A stretch of 64,000 nucleotides of DNA from Linum tenue (lineage: Eukaryota; Streptophyta; Magnoliopsida; Malpighiales; Linaceae), in assembly GCA_946122785.1 (NCBI GenBank), contig CAMGYJ010000005.1:63996200-64060199 (forward strand), in the 5' to 3' direction. Positions 31,208 to 42,107 of the stretch are shown here, piece after piece; positions within the stretch are counted from its first letter, which is position 1; every line of letters starts with the position of its first letter. The position numbers and the translations under genes are program-made. The notes under the pieces are model-generated. The model saw nothing but the letters and a program-made list of their open reading frames with translations, was not told the DNA's origin and made no database searches.

Positions 31208-33772
31208 ACTCCACGGCGCAGCCTATTTCACCAAACTAGATCTCCGCGCCGGCTATCATCAGGTTCGCATGCACCCTTCCGATGTGCCCAAGACTGCTTT
31301 TCGCACTCACAACGGCCACTACGAATATCTGGTCATGCCTTTCGGCCTTTGCAACGCACCCTCCACGTTCCAAGCAATCATGAATGATATTTTTCGGCCG
31401 GTTTTGCGCAAGTTTGTCTTGGTCTTCTTCGATGATATCTTGATCTACAGCCCGGATCGGCAGAGTCACTTGGAACACGTCCGGATAGCTCTCGAGATCC
31501 TTCGGCAGCATCACTTCTTCATCAAATTTAGCAAATGCGCGTTTGGTCTTCAGGAAATCGAGTATCTTGGCCACATAATCACGGCGGAAGGCGTCAAGGT
31601 GGATCCTCGCAAAATCCAGGCCATGAGCGATTGGCCAACGCCCACATCCCCCACCGAGCTCGGCGGTTTCTTGGGACTCACCGGCTACTACCGCAAATTC
31701 GTGAAGGGTTATGGCTTGATTGCTCGTCCATTGACCAATCTCCTCAAGAAAGGCCAGTTTGAGTGGACCGCCGAGGCTGCCGAGGCATTTCAAGCGCTCA
31801 AAACGGCCATGACCACGACTCCGGTGCTGGCAATGCCCAACTTTGACGCACCATTCGTCATCGAAAATGACGCGTCGTGCTCGGGCCTTGGGGCCGTCCT
31901 CATGCAATCGGATCGGCCCGTTGCATTCATGAGCCGCGCATTAGGGAAAGCCAAGCAGGCCCTCTCCACCTACGCCAAAGAAATGCTGGCGATCGTCACT
32001 GCAATCCAAACTTGGCGGCCGTACATTATGGCCGAAAATTTATGATCCGCACGGATCAAAAGAGCCTGAAACACCTGCTCAACCAGCGAATTACTACACC
32101 TGAGCAGCAACAATGGGTCTCCAAGCTATTGGGCTATGACTATGAAATAGTCTACAAGCCCAGCAAAGATAACCAGGCCGCCGACTCCCTCAGCCGCCGC
32201 CCTCCTGCTGCGGAGCTGTTAGCAATTTCCATCCCTCACACGTCTCTTTGGGAGTCCATAAAGTCGACGTCTCTTTCACATCCTTATATGCAGCGGGTTT
32301 TGGCAAAAGCTAGGTCTCCCTCTCCAGGCCCTTACACGATCCGCAACGAAATGGCCTGCTACCGCCGGCGCATCATCATCCCTCCTGGCTCGCCCCACGT
32401 CCGCCAGCTGCTTGAGGAGTTCCACTCGACTCCCGCCTGCGGCCACTCCGGCATCACCGCCACCTATCGGCGGCTCTCCTCCCAATTTTTTTGGCCCGGA
32501 ATGCTCAGCGACGTGCGTTCTTTTGTCAACGCATGCGATATCTGCCAACGCGCCAAGGCCATGCACTTATCCCCCGCTGGCCTCCTCCAACCGCTGCCGA
32601 TTCCTCAGGAGGATATCTCGCTTGATTTCGTCGACGGACTACCAAGTTCAGGGGGCAAGACAGTGATTTTGGTGGTAGTTGATCGCCTAACCAAATACGC
32701 CCACTTCCTCCCCCTCTCGCATCCGTACACGGCGCGCTCGGTGGCCGACAATTTCATCACCGGCATCGTTCGTCTCCATGGCTTACCGAGATCGATCGTA
32801 AGCGATTGTGATGCGGTGTTCATGAGTCACTTTTGGCAGGAGCTGCATCGCCAATCCGGCACCACTCTCAACATGTCTTCCTCCTACCATCCCCAGACTG
32901 ACGGCCAAACGGAGGTCGTGAACCGTTGCGTCGAACAATATCTCCGCTGTTTCACCCATCAGCAGCCGAAGAGATGGCTCACGTCGCTTCCATGGGCCGA
33001 GTTCTGGTACAATACTTCTTTCCATAGCTCTGCTGGTATGTCCCCTTTTCAGGCTTTGTATGGTCGTCTTCCGCCTGCTATTCCTTCCTATCGTCCAGGC
33101 TCGACTATGGTGCATGAAGTTGATCGTGCCCTCCTCGATCGGAATGACATCCTCGATGAACTGAAGACGAACCTCGCTGCTGCCCAGAATCGCATGAAGC
33201 AAAATGCTGATGCCCATCGTCGTGAGGTTCTGTTTGCTGTGGGAGAATGGGTTTACTTGAAGCTGCACCCCTACCGGCAACACACGGTCTTCCGTCGCGC
33301 ATCCCAAAAGCTCGCCTGTCGTTACTTTGGGCCTTACATGATCACCGAACGCGTTGGTTCGGTTGCTTATCGTCTCGGCCTTCCTCCAGGCAGTCGGGTG
33401 CATCCTGTTTTCCATGTCTCACTACTCCGCCGCTGCCTCAGCCCTCCCCCGGCTGCGCCGCCTGCCGCTCCTCCAATCGGCGACGACGGGTCTCTACTCC
33501 TGCACCCGGAGGCCATTCTTGACACCCGCTGGACCAAGCGTGGTTCCCGTTTCGTCGAAGAGCTGCTGGTCAAATGGCAGGCCTTGCCCACCGATGACGC
33601 CACATGGGAGCTCGCTTCCGAGTTCCATGACCGCTTCATTCAGCTCGGCCTTGAGGACAAGGCCATGGCTTCAGGGGGTGGTAATGATACGCGCCAGCAG
33701 TCCAGCAGCAGTTATCGCCATTCAGCTCGGATCCCTCGGCCCAACAAGCGTTACCGCGATTATGAGGAGTAG
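31208..33772 (+). pseudogene. Pol second part: RT, RNase H, integrase, chromodomain
   Basis: The frame resumes as ELHGAAYFTKLDLRAGYHQV (RT). The RT active site FVLVFFDDILIYS is near 31430, and RNase H starts near 31866 at ENDASCSGLGAVLMQ. A single missing G near 32029 shifts the frame; downstream the reading continues with FMIRTDQKSLKHLL. Integrase follows: the zinc-binding HSTPACGHSGI...CDICQRAK (32424-32560), core Asp in LDFVDGLP, Asp in VSDCDAVF and Glu in TEVVNRCVEQ. The chromodomain, expected to guide insertion to particular chromatin, covers ILDTRWTKRG to LVKWQALPTDDATWE (33516-33615). The stop at 33770-33772 lies inside the 3' LTR. The catalytic residues look preserved. Confidence 0.92.
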
Positions 33773-34106
33773 CCCAGCTCGTCCGCTGCAAGCTTGCCAT
33801 TGGTTGTTAGTCATTGTTTGTTAGTCGGTTAGATGTTGAACGAGTCAATAGGTTTCGTTGTTGAGTCTTTTTGAATTCAATAATCTATTCCACCTTAAGT
33901 GGAGTAGGAGTAGCTGCTGTACGTGGAAGTAGTTCCACTTTTCCTTTCATTCTCTTAGTATATTTAGGATTGAGAGTCAAGAAATAAAGGCAAGCATTTT
34001 TACAAGTAAAAGAACCCTCTGGTTGTTCTAGCCAAGAAAGTAGAACTCTGGCCGACTCCTGCCAAGAAAAGGGAGAATTATCTCGATACAACTTCTCACC
34101 GTATCA
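33685..34106 (+). repeat. 3' LTR of Reina-like element
   Basis: It is 422 bp, equal in length to the 5' LTR, with eight substitutions. Its first 88 bases encode the last 29 codons of pol (from DTRQQSSSSYRHSAR). The G-rich CAGGGGGTGG at about 33672 just before it is the likely polypurine tract and is itself coding. Confidence 0.95.
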
Positions 34107-34686
34107 CTACTCCATGCTAGGAGAAGGGAAAACACAAGGGAGAAGAAGGAAAACATTCATGGAGATGCTAGCCTTGCTCTTTTTATTGAAGAGATCCTCC
34201 TTTGAAGAAGGAAATCCCAAAACCTTGCTTGAAGATGACAGCCTAACTTCTTCTGTTCTTTGGTTCGTCACTTTCTCACTCTAGAAATATGAAGAAGAGT
34301 AAGTTTCTCACACTAGCTCTCTCCCTTTTCTTCCTTAAACTCAAGCCTCATTAATACTCTGGTCGAGCTCGATTCACGGTCCCAGTTCACAGACGTGAAC
34401 ATCTGGCGGGGACCGTGATCTGGAGCTAAAATGCGCCGATTAAGCAATTCACGATCTCTTGTTTGGTTTTACGGTCTTACGACCGTGAACTGAATTGAGT
34501 CCAGTGAGACCAAAAATGGCTATGGGTGCATGGCACTTCACGACTCTGGGGCTTGTTTCATCTGCTTGAGTATGAAACATGCTAAAACAAGGCAAAACCT
34601 AGCGTAAAACCACACCTCTCGGAGTGCAAATGCCTCAAACGCCTAAGGAAAACAGGGGTAAAAAGTGTTCAATTGGGCCCGAATCA

Positions 34687-36055
34687 CTCTCCCGCACTTA
34701 GACGTTTGCTAGCAAATTATTTTCAACCAAGGTAATATCTCAACCTAACAAGATAACTTGGGGAAAAATCAAAGGGCACAAAGTGGTGGGTATCAACACA
34801 TGAACCACTACAAACAATACTTGCATCCGTCACAAACGACATTCGAATGCATCAAGAATGTGAAAATGAAAAGTTCTCACTCAGTTCTCAAACCCATACA
34901 AGTCTCGACAAAACCAATCACCAACCACAACTAACCGTGCATAGAGCTCAAGTCCAAGGCACAATCGAAGGGGCAACATAGGTTCTCACCGGGGTAAGAT
35001 ATGAACATGCAAAGAATGAATGAATCACTCACCCTCGACCAGTAGGGTCAGGACCATTGGTGCAAAAGTTGTGCACAACTGTCAACACTCAGCCCAATCG
35101 TCTCTCCACCACCGCGGCAACTTCTAAATGCTAGAATTCACGGGATGGTTGTCGTCACTAGCTTGTCCGGAGGTCTTAGACACAGGTTCAAATGACTGGC
35201 AATTGTCTTGGACATGGGGAAAAAGGCCTTTCTGGGTGGTGGCAAACATAGCATGAGGTACATCTTCACCTAAAACCGAAGCTTCTACGGCTTCGACTAG
35301 GAACCTTCTCTACACTCAATGACACTAGCATCGGGACTAATCCTATGCCTCCATCATACTTACTAGTGACAATGGTGAATGTTACACACCATGGAGAGAG
35401 GGATCTATCACACATGAACTAGAAAATCGACACAAAACTTACATGGCTACCTAGCCACCCAATCGTCTATTCTAATTTCACAAAATTCTGTGCAAGGCAA
35501 TTGTGCTCAAAGAGTAACCAAGTTACGACATCCATTCATTTAAGCACACATGAGAACTAAGCTTTTGATCACGCCTAATGCAACTCTCAGCCATCATAAT
35601 AGGATGCACTCGATCACATGCAACAATTCAAGGCCAATGCCAAATAAACACGAGATTCACCCACAAACCGCCACTTTGATCATGCATTGCTTGGAGCCCT
35701 CAAATTTGGGCATACATCAAGGATCCAAGCATTCAATCGCACATACAAGCATAATAATAAACTTCCCCCCCACCCCCCACACACACACTTAAACTCGACA
35801 TTGGCCTCAATGGCGTAAAATAGGGGGTAAAAAGATGTTACCGCATGGCTTGGCGAGTGAAAGTTGGACAATTTCCTAGGGTAGGAGGTTTGAGCTTCAA
35901 AGAAAATACAAAGCAAAACACAAACACACGCACATTCTCGCTCGAGGCGAGGTTATTACAGATAACAATATTCCACATCACAATAAAAGGACTAACCTCC
36001 GTTGGGCTACCTCCCAACTAGTGCTAGTTTAACGTCTTAAGCTAGACGAAGACTT
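34687..36055 (-). other. 3' non-coding region of Athila-like element 2
   Basis: This lies between the integrase end and the 3' LTR. The polypurine tract GTGCGGGAGAG is at 34697-34687 on the minus strand. Athila elements often carry an env-like frame here, but no frame longer than about 80 codons is seen and none is recognisable. Confidence 0.6.
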
Positions 36056-36059
36056 CAGA

Positions 36060-36985
36060 CTAAACATCTTGTAGGAGCGCTACCTCCTTTTGGGGCATTA
36101 CCTCCCCTCTGAGGTAACGTTTGAGGCAGTGTCCGTTTACTTTGAAGATTCCTTGCTTCGGGTGGGAAATCACCACCACCCCGTATGGAAACACTCGGTT
36201 GACCGCATACGGGCCTGAACATTTCGATCTCAACTTCCCAGGGAATAGATGTAACCGAGAGTTGTACAAAAACACATGTTCCCCTGGTTGAAAGTATTTC
36301 CCCCCTTTGAGTCTAGCATCATGAAGGCGCTTCGTCTTCTCCTTGTAGATCTTGGTGTTCTCGTAGGCATGAAGACGTCATTCCTCGAGTTCTAGCACTT
36401 GGAACTTTCTTTTGTTTCCACACAAAGGATGGTCCATATTCAGCAGTTTGGTAGCCCAAAAAGCCCTGTGCTCTATATCTACGGGCAAATAACATGATTT
36501 GCCGTACACCAATTGGTAAGGCTAGACACCTATTGGTTTTTTGTAGGCCGTATGGTACACCCATAGAGCATCATCGAGTTTCGCAGACCAATTCTTGCGG
36601 GATTCGTCCACGGTCTTTTCCAGTATCCTTTTCAGTTTCCTATTTCACAATTCTGCCTGACTACTTGTTTGAGGGTGGTAGGCCGTGGAAACTCGTTGGG
36701 TGACACCATAGCGATCAAGGATTTTTATCGAATTGCCCTTGGAAATGGGTTCCTCGATCCACTAATGATGGCCCTCGGGGTTCCAAAATATGAAAATAAT
36801 TTCTTAAAGAATTTGCAGACTCGTCTTGCATCATGGATGGGGAAGGCTTGTGCCTCAATCCACCTCGAGACGTAGTCCGTGGCTACTAGAATGTACTTAT
36901 TTCCAAAAGACGAGGGAAAAGGGCCCATGAAATCGATGCCCCAGACATATAAAATCTCACATGTAATGGAAACCGTTTGGGACAT
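36060..36985 (-). pseudogene. Integrase of Athila-like element 2 (broken)
   Basis: The core starts at 36985 with [13 protein letters not shown] (first catalytic Asp), then [18 protein letters not shown] and [13 protein letters not shown]. The next Asp (in DRGTHF) is displaced by a one-base frameshift near 36755. The middle reads [15 protein letters not shown] and LVYGKSCYLPVDIEHRAFWA (36600-36440) with stops. The C-terminus (36275-36060) reads LFPGKLRSKCSGPYAVNRVF and FKVNGHCLKRYL, as in Athila/Tat integrases. The protein would insert element DNA into the chromosome; this copy cannot be translated as one protein. Confidence 0.82.
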
Positions 36986-37127
36986 CTTGTTTCGGTTAGA
37001 GACATTACCTGTTATTTGGCAGCTATCACAGTGTTATACAAATGAATCAGCATCGTGGAACATCAACGACCAATAGAATCCCGATTGAAGCACCTTCCTT
37101 GCAGTGCGGTTTCCACCATGATGCCCT

Positions 37128-38848
37128 TTAGTCGGTCCGTCGTGACATTGGCTTAGAATGGCACAATTTCCTTTTTCGGTACACACCTTCGAATGATCCT
37201 ATCGGCCCCAATCCGAAAAAGGTGAGGATCATCGCAAAAGTAGTATTAGAGGTCGGAAAGAAACTTCCTTTTTCATATGTATTCATCCCCTTTGGTAGTT
37301 GCCTTCCGACCAAATAATCGGCCAAGTCGGCGGAACACGGGGTGGCACTCTCAACGGCGGCAAGCAGGAATAACCTCTCATCGGGGAAATTGTCATTTAT
37401 CTCGCCTTGGAAATTGCTTCCCTCAGGACCTTCAAGTCGGGAGAGGTGGTCCGCCGCAAGATTATTAGCTCCTTTCTTGTCTTTGATCTCCACATCAAAT
37501 TCCTGGAGAAGTAGGATCCATCTGATCAAACGGGATTTGGCATCGGTTTTGCTCATCAAGAAACAGATGGCGGAATGACCGGTGTATACAATAACCTTCG
37601 ACAGCACAAGATAGGACCGAAACTTGTCGAAGGCAAAGATGACTGCCAACAATTACTTTTTAGTAGTTGCGTATTTCTCTTGAGCCTCATTCAATGTCTT
37701 TGAGCCGTAGCATATGGGTTGGAAATGTCTACCCCGCCTTTGACCCAACACCGCTCTCACTACATAATCGCTAGCATCACACATAAGCTCGAAAAGGAGG
37801 GTCCATTCCAGAGAAACCATGATCGGAGCATTTGTGAGCCTAGCCTTGAGGATATTGAAAGCTTAAAAACACTCCTTCATGATGAGAAAATGTGCATCCT
37901 TCTCCAGAAGCTTTGTTAAGGGTAGCGTGACCTTTGAGAAGTTTTCTATAAACCGGCGATAAAATCCCGCATGCCCAAGGAAGCTCCAGATGCCTTTAAC
38001 TGATGTCGGAGGGGGAAGCTTGCTTATGGTCTCAACCTTGGATCGGTCCACCTCAATGCCTTTCTTCGAAATTTTATGCCCCAATACAATGCCCTCTCAC
38101 ACCAAAAAATGTGACTTCTCCCAACTCAAAGCCAGATTGGTCTCTTCACACTGCGCAATAACCTTCTCCAAATTAGGCAAGCAGTGAGCAAATGAATCCC
38201 TGAATACCGAGAAGTCATCCATGAACTCCTCCATTATCTCCCTCACAAGCTTTTCGAAGATCGCCACCATGCATCTCTGAAATGTGGCCAGGGCATTGCA
38301 CAATCCAAACGGGATGCGTCTATAAGTGAATGTCCCAAACAGGCAAGTGCATGTCATCTTAGCTTGATCTTCAGGGGCAATCAGTATTTGGAAGTATCCA
38401 GACATATCATCTATAAAGCAGTAGTAGTCGTGACCCGCGAGCCTCTCCACAATGTGATCAATGACAGGAAAAGGGAAATGATCTTTACGAGTGGCATCGT
38501 TCAATCGACGATAGAAATGCACACCCTCCATCCAGTCACCGTCCTTGTGGGTATGAGCTCCTCCTTCTCATTGACCATCACTATCATCCCTCCTTTCTTG
38601 GGAACCAATTGAGTCGGGTTTACCCACTGACTGTCGAAAATGGGGTAGATGATCCCATCATCCAAGAGCTTAATAACCTCGGCCTTCACCACTTCCTCCA
38701 GGTTAGGATTCACATGTCGTTGAGGTTGGGGGGACTGGCTTGGCGCCCTCTTCCATGAGGATCTTGTGTGAACAATATGAAGGCCCGATCCCTCGGATAT
38801 CGGTGATCTTCCATGCAATGGCCCTCTTATGATGACGCAAGATCTCAA
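37128..38848 (-). pseudogene. Reverse transcriptase-RNase H of Athila-like element 2 (broken)
   Basis: Successive minus-strand pieces cover the whole domain pair. 38848-38501 gives NPNLEEVVKAEVIKLLDDGI and the fingers segment. 38531-38097 gives RRLNDATRKDHFPFPVIDHI, PFGLCNALATFQRCM and the active site FMDDFSVF. 38084-37863 gives GHKISKKGIEVDRSKVE and FLGHAGFYRRFI. RNase H (37652-37128) reads [20 protein letters not shown], where the usual TDHSA has become TGHSA, then [18 protein letters not shown] and [11 protein letters not shown]. At least three frame changes or stops separate the pieces. FMDD in place of YVDD is normal for Athila/Tat. Confidence 0.88.
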
Positions 38849-39738
38849 TCAACTGGTTTTCTGCTCGGATGTGAGGTTGGAGTTGATGATGATCGAGAGC
38901 TTGCCGTCGTCCCTCACGAAGGCATATTCAAGGTGGGGAGGCAATGGCTTCAACTCCAACTCTGGTGGCTCTTCCAAAGAAGTAGGAATCTTGGGCATGG
39001 GGGGTAAGGCTTCCACTTCCACTTCGTGGGTCCCAATGCAAGCCTCCTCAAGTTGTGATGATTTTTCCCTCCTCTTCCTGAGGCTCCGACTCAATAGTGC
39101 CTACTAAAAAACATACCTCAAAGGGGTCAGTAGGATTGGCACCGCAGAAGCGAGTGCTGCAATGAAATCGGATACATTGTCACAATATTAAATATCATCA
39201 TGGAGGTAAGAAAACTTCATGCTATCATCTATTGAGAAGGTAACCTCTTCCTCCCCCGCCCTGAGTACCAACTTCCCCCATGCACATCGATCAATGCCTT
39301 TAGGGTGGTCGAAAAAGGCCTACCCAGAATAAGGGGGACATCCACATTATCGTCGATGTTAAGAATGACAAAATCGACCGGATAAATAAGGGTCTCAACC
39401 TTAATAAGTAGATCCTCAACCACACCCTTAGGATGCACTATGGATCTATCAGCCAACTGGATATTCATCCTAGTAGTTCTAGGTTCACCTAGGTCTAACT
39501 TTTTAAACAACCTATACGACATCACACTAATACTAGCCCCTCGGCCAGCCAAGGATTTCCCTATGCACACATTGCCATTAAAACAAGGGATAGTGAAACT
39601 CCTTAGATCTTTGCGTTTTGCGGGAAGGTGGTTCTGTAGGATGGCTGAGCACTCCTCATTCAGGGTCATGGTAGCCATTCCTTCCAGCTTCTTCTTGTTC
39701 GTGCAGAAGCCTTTCAAGTACTTTGCGTACTTGGGCAT
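38849..39738 (-). pseudogene. Protease and protease-RT linker of Athila-like element 2
   Basis: From 39738 the frame reads MPKYAKYLKGFCTNKKKLEG and NEECSAILQNHLPAK, then SFTIPCFNGNVCIGKSLAGR and GASISVMSYRLF. In related elements this last stretch reads DLGAS, so the catalytic Asp appears lost (GRGAS here). The domain continues with QLADRSIVHPKGVVEDLLIK, YPVDFVILNIDD and VDVPLILGRPF. The linker piece (39094-38849) reads ELELKPLPPHLEYAFVRDD, as expected before RT. A frame break lies between 39229 and 39094. The protease would be inactive even if translated. Confidence 0.82.
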
Positions 39739-39870
39739 CTGTGTGAGGGCTTCAACAAATGGAATGTTGAGGTGAAATTGGTCATCAACTCCATGAAGTG
39801 AGCAAACTCCGCCACCATGCGATCTGTGTAGAGTCTGGAGGGGTAAGGAAGAGGTGGACTTGATTTCCCC

Positions 39871-40160
39871 TTTTTCTGTTCTAATTGAGGAGTCGAGTCC
39901 GCCTTATCCCCACAGTGGTACTTGTGCCCCCTTCTTGGTCGGGGGAAGGAGTGGCTTTGTTTCGCTCTTCTACCCTGGGAGATTTTTTCTGGAAGGGTAT
40001 TTCTATGGTTTCTCTCCCACTACGAAGGGTCACCAGCCCCATTTCCTCTTCATATAATTGTCTTTAGGAAAGAGCTGCTTGCAAGATAGCCCCCATCCTT
40101 GTGGCCAAGGTCGTCAAGAGTGATTGATGACTTTGCAACCTTGCTTCTATGGATGAGAAC
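39871..40160. repeat. Tandem duplication, unit 1
   Basis: It runs from TTTTTCTGTTCTAATTGAGG to CTTCTATGGATGAGAAC. Confidence 0.92.
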
Positions 40161-40451
40161 TTTTTCTGTTCTTATTGAGGAGTCGAGTCTGCCTTATCCC
40201 CACCAGTGGTACTTGTGCCCCCTTCTTGGTCGGGAGAAGGAGTGGCTTTGTTTCGCTCTTCTATCCTGAGAGATTTTTTCTTGAGGGGTACTTCTATTGT
40301 TTCTCTCCCACTATGAAGGGTCACCAGCCCCAATTCCTCTTCATATGATTGTCTCTGGGAAAGAGCTGCTTGCGAGATAGCCCCCATCCTTGTGGCCAAG
40401 GTTGTCAAGAGTGATTGATGACTTTGCAACCCTACTTCTATGGATGAGAAC
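40161..40451. repeat. Tandem duplication, unit 2
   Basis: The second unit directly follows the first, with TTTTTCTGTTCTTATTGAGG at its start and CTATGGATGAGAAC at its end. It keeps the open Gag-like frame better than unit 1. Confidence 0.92.
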
Positions 40452-40490
40452 ATCTTTGTCGCCTCCCCCATGTGATTGGAGCTGGACAAT

Positions 40491-41429
40491 AATTTAGATT
40501 TTCTTATACTATCAAACAAACACGTATCTTGCGTATTAATTGCTAATTTCGTATATGCGGTTCTTGAAATGAACCCGGCCAATTGGCCGGGTCCGTGACT
40601 AGTAATAAAGATGGCACTAGAAAAAAATTCATACGGTAAGATGCTAATGTAATACATAGAGACATGAGGTGCTACCATGGTCCAAACATGATTAAAGATC
40701 TACAAACTTTCTCCAGCCATTTTTGCAAAACATACATTGCTTTGAACATCGTTGGACATGGTTATATTAAGGAACCCCTTCAACAACGCGTCACAGATGT
40801 ATGATATCACAGAGCCACTCTTTATAGTTGGCCTATGTGAGCAGTTCTTGAACAAATAATTGTCTGGGGTTATCTGAATGATGGAGCATCCATATAGAAG
40901 GGGGAATTTTGACACCAGAACCATTCCTTGAGCCACTGCCGAAGAAATACAACATCCGATTTAATTTTGTGATGGACGATTATGTGATTGGATATTATGT
41001 TTAACATCATAAATATATATAGACCAATTACCTTTCAACTAGCAACCAAGAAATCAGTTAATTACAAGACAAACACTATAAATATTAGAATGAGCAAAAT
41101 AGTGAGTAACAGGAAACATAAAATATGTTTACAATATTGATGTGGCGACTAGTGTTACAGTTGGCTGAAGATAGTTATTGAGAACAAAGATGATATTGTG
41201 CTGGAATTGTGGTGTGTTTTCTAAGGTTCTTTTGGAAAAAACTAAACACCGACCTCTTTAACGACCAAAAAACTCAATGAGCATATGAGATTGTGTCGAG
41301 GGCCTGTTATTTCCTAAAAGACTATAAAGCTTACCACACATTAAGGGAGTGATGACAGATCCGACGATCCGTAAAATATGAAATCAGCCAAGTGCATGCA
41401 AGTTTAAAATTAATACTAATGTTGAGAGT
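40491..41429. other. Spacer with one unrecognised minus-strand frame
   Basis: A 78-codon minus-strand frame (40936-40700) reads MAQGMVLVSKFPLLYGCSII and ends AKMAGESL. Its composition is coding-like, with several Cys and hydrophobic residues, but I do not recognise it and it has no neighbouring exons that I can support. It may be an exon remnant. The rest is AT-rich. Confidence 0.3.
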
Positions 41430-41860
41430 GTATTGAAAGGGGGGACCAGTCCTGGGGGTGGTCATACGAGGTGAGGAAAGCCGGTTTATTCTATTTTTTG
41501 TAAGTAACATTTCGGGTAATCGGAACACTGAAACTGATGAAGCATTAGCGGTTGAGATGGGTGTTTAGTTGGCCCAACAATGTCACAAGTCGAGCAATAC
41601 ACTGGAAACAGATTGCCTGTTTTAGCTTACAAGCTTGAAAAGGTAAGAAAATATCCAATCCAAGACAAGGTTGATATGCAGGAGCATCCGACACCAGCTT
41701 GATGGATTATGCAATGCAAAGTGGCTGTATGTACCCCAGGAGGACAATATGACTGCTCATATAATGGCACACACAAAGACTCGATGGAATGAGACTACAA
41801 TCTGGTTTGACCACCAATTTATCTTATTGATAAGCTATTACTGGATTGTATAACCTCGAT
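41430..41860 (+). pseudogene. RNase H-like (RVT_3 type) fragment
   Basis: Joining frames gives VIRGEESRFILFFVS, then ETDEALAVEMGV, LAQQCHKSSNTLETDC and finally RRSIRHQLDGLCNAKWLYVP and EDNMTAHIMAHTKTRW. This is the order of the plant RVT_3 RNase H-like domain: the acidic ALA-E-G segment, a D in LETDC, and the VPREANxxAHxLA end. Such domains sit at the C-terminus of LINE polyproteins or stand alone in captured copies. Two stops and a frameshift mark it as a pseudogene. No other LINE part lies beside it. Confidence 0.6.
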
Positions 41861-41993
41861 TCCTTATCAATAAAGTCCAACATGTTTCAGTCAAGAAAAA
41901 AAATGTAACACTTCATACTTTTCCTATGCGATTTCATCAAAACTCCACCTAACGTGTGGTTTCACCTATGTTGACTCAATCTACCCACTGACC

Positions 41994-42107
41994 ATGAAAC
42001 CACACTTCCTCTCCTTCCTACTCTTACTCATCCTCATCATTGCCCTCATCGCCCACCTTCATTTCTTTCCCAATCTCAACTCGTCTCTGCCACCAATCTC
42101 TCTATGA
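41994..42107 (+). CDS. Small ORF with a hydrophobic N-terminus (doubtful)
   Basis: ATG at 41994 opens a 37-codon frame starting MKPHFLSFLLLLILIIALIA, followed by HLHFFPNLNSSLPPISL and TGA. It looks like a signal peptide or membrane anchor, but the DNA is a CT-rich tract that encodes Leu/Ser/Pro by composition alone. It could be the first exon of a lost secreted-protein gene. No supporting exon or homology is seen. Confidence 0.15.
   Translation: MKPHFLSFLLLLILIIALIAHLHFFPNLNSSLPPISL

Larger units (their letters stand above)
22641..34106 (+). mobile_element. Reina-like chromovirus (Ty3-Gypsy) with nested insertion
   Basis: Two 422 bp LTRs (22641-23062 and 33685-34106), an initiator-Met primer binding site, a Gag-Pol reading frame and the exact TSD CTACT (22636-22640 and 34107-34111) define a complete element. 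Without the nested 6.2 kb insertion it would be about 5.26 kb. Small size, short LTRs and a C-terminal chromodomain after integrase fit chromoviruses of the Reina type. I count eight substitutions between the LTRs (about 1.9 percent), so the insertion is fairly recent. The coding region has one frameshift besides the nested insertion. Confidence 0.92.
21885..34686 (-). repeat. 3' LTR of Athila-like element 2 (interrupted)
   Basis: The two halves are 21885-22640 and 34112-34686; together they make about 1331 bp, against 1375 bp for the LTR at 2807-4181. They align across the break: the unbroken LTR reads GGGACTACTCCATGCTAGG at 3522, and here the CTACT is duplicated on either side of the insertion. 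The outer end CTCTCCCGCAC at 34687-34697 is a polypurine tract on the minus strand, which marks this as the 3' LTR. Confidence 0.85.
21885..40490 (-). mobile_element. Athila/Tat-like Ty3-Gypsy element 2, split by a nested insertion
   Basis: On the minus strand the remnant runs gag (about 40490), protease, reverse transcriptase, RNase H, integrase (to about 36055), a 1.4 kb non-coding stretch, a polypurine tract and a 3' LTR (34686-21885). That LTR is interrupted by an 11.5 kb insertion. The 5' LTR, primer binding site and N-terminal Gag are missing; similarity stops near 40490. Its LTR aligns with that of the element at 1-4181, so both belong to related families. Many stops and frameshifts show it is old. 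Confidence 0.85.
39855..40490 (-). pseudogene. Gag C-terminal fragment with a 290 bp tandem duplication
   Basis: The piece read from about 40490 contains MFSSIEVGLQSHQSLLTTLA and TRMGAISQAALSQRQSYEEE, resembling the Gag tail of Athila-type elements. The coding DNA is duplicated in tandem: 39871-40160 repeats at 40161-40451 with about 15 differences. The frame ends at 40172 with a stop. Upstream of about 40490 the sequence is unrelated, so the element is cut here. Confidence 0.65.

Noticed and set aside
31236..31907. 223-codon minus-strand frame
   Set aside because: It is the antisense shadow of the chromovirus RT and RNase H coding strand.
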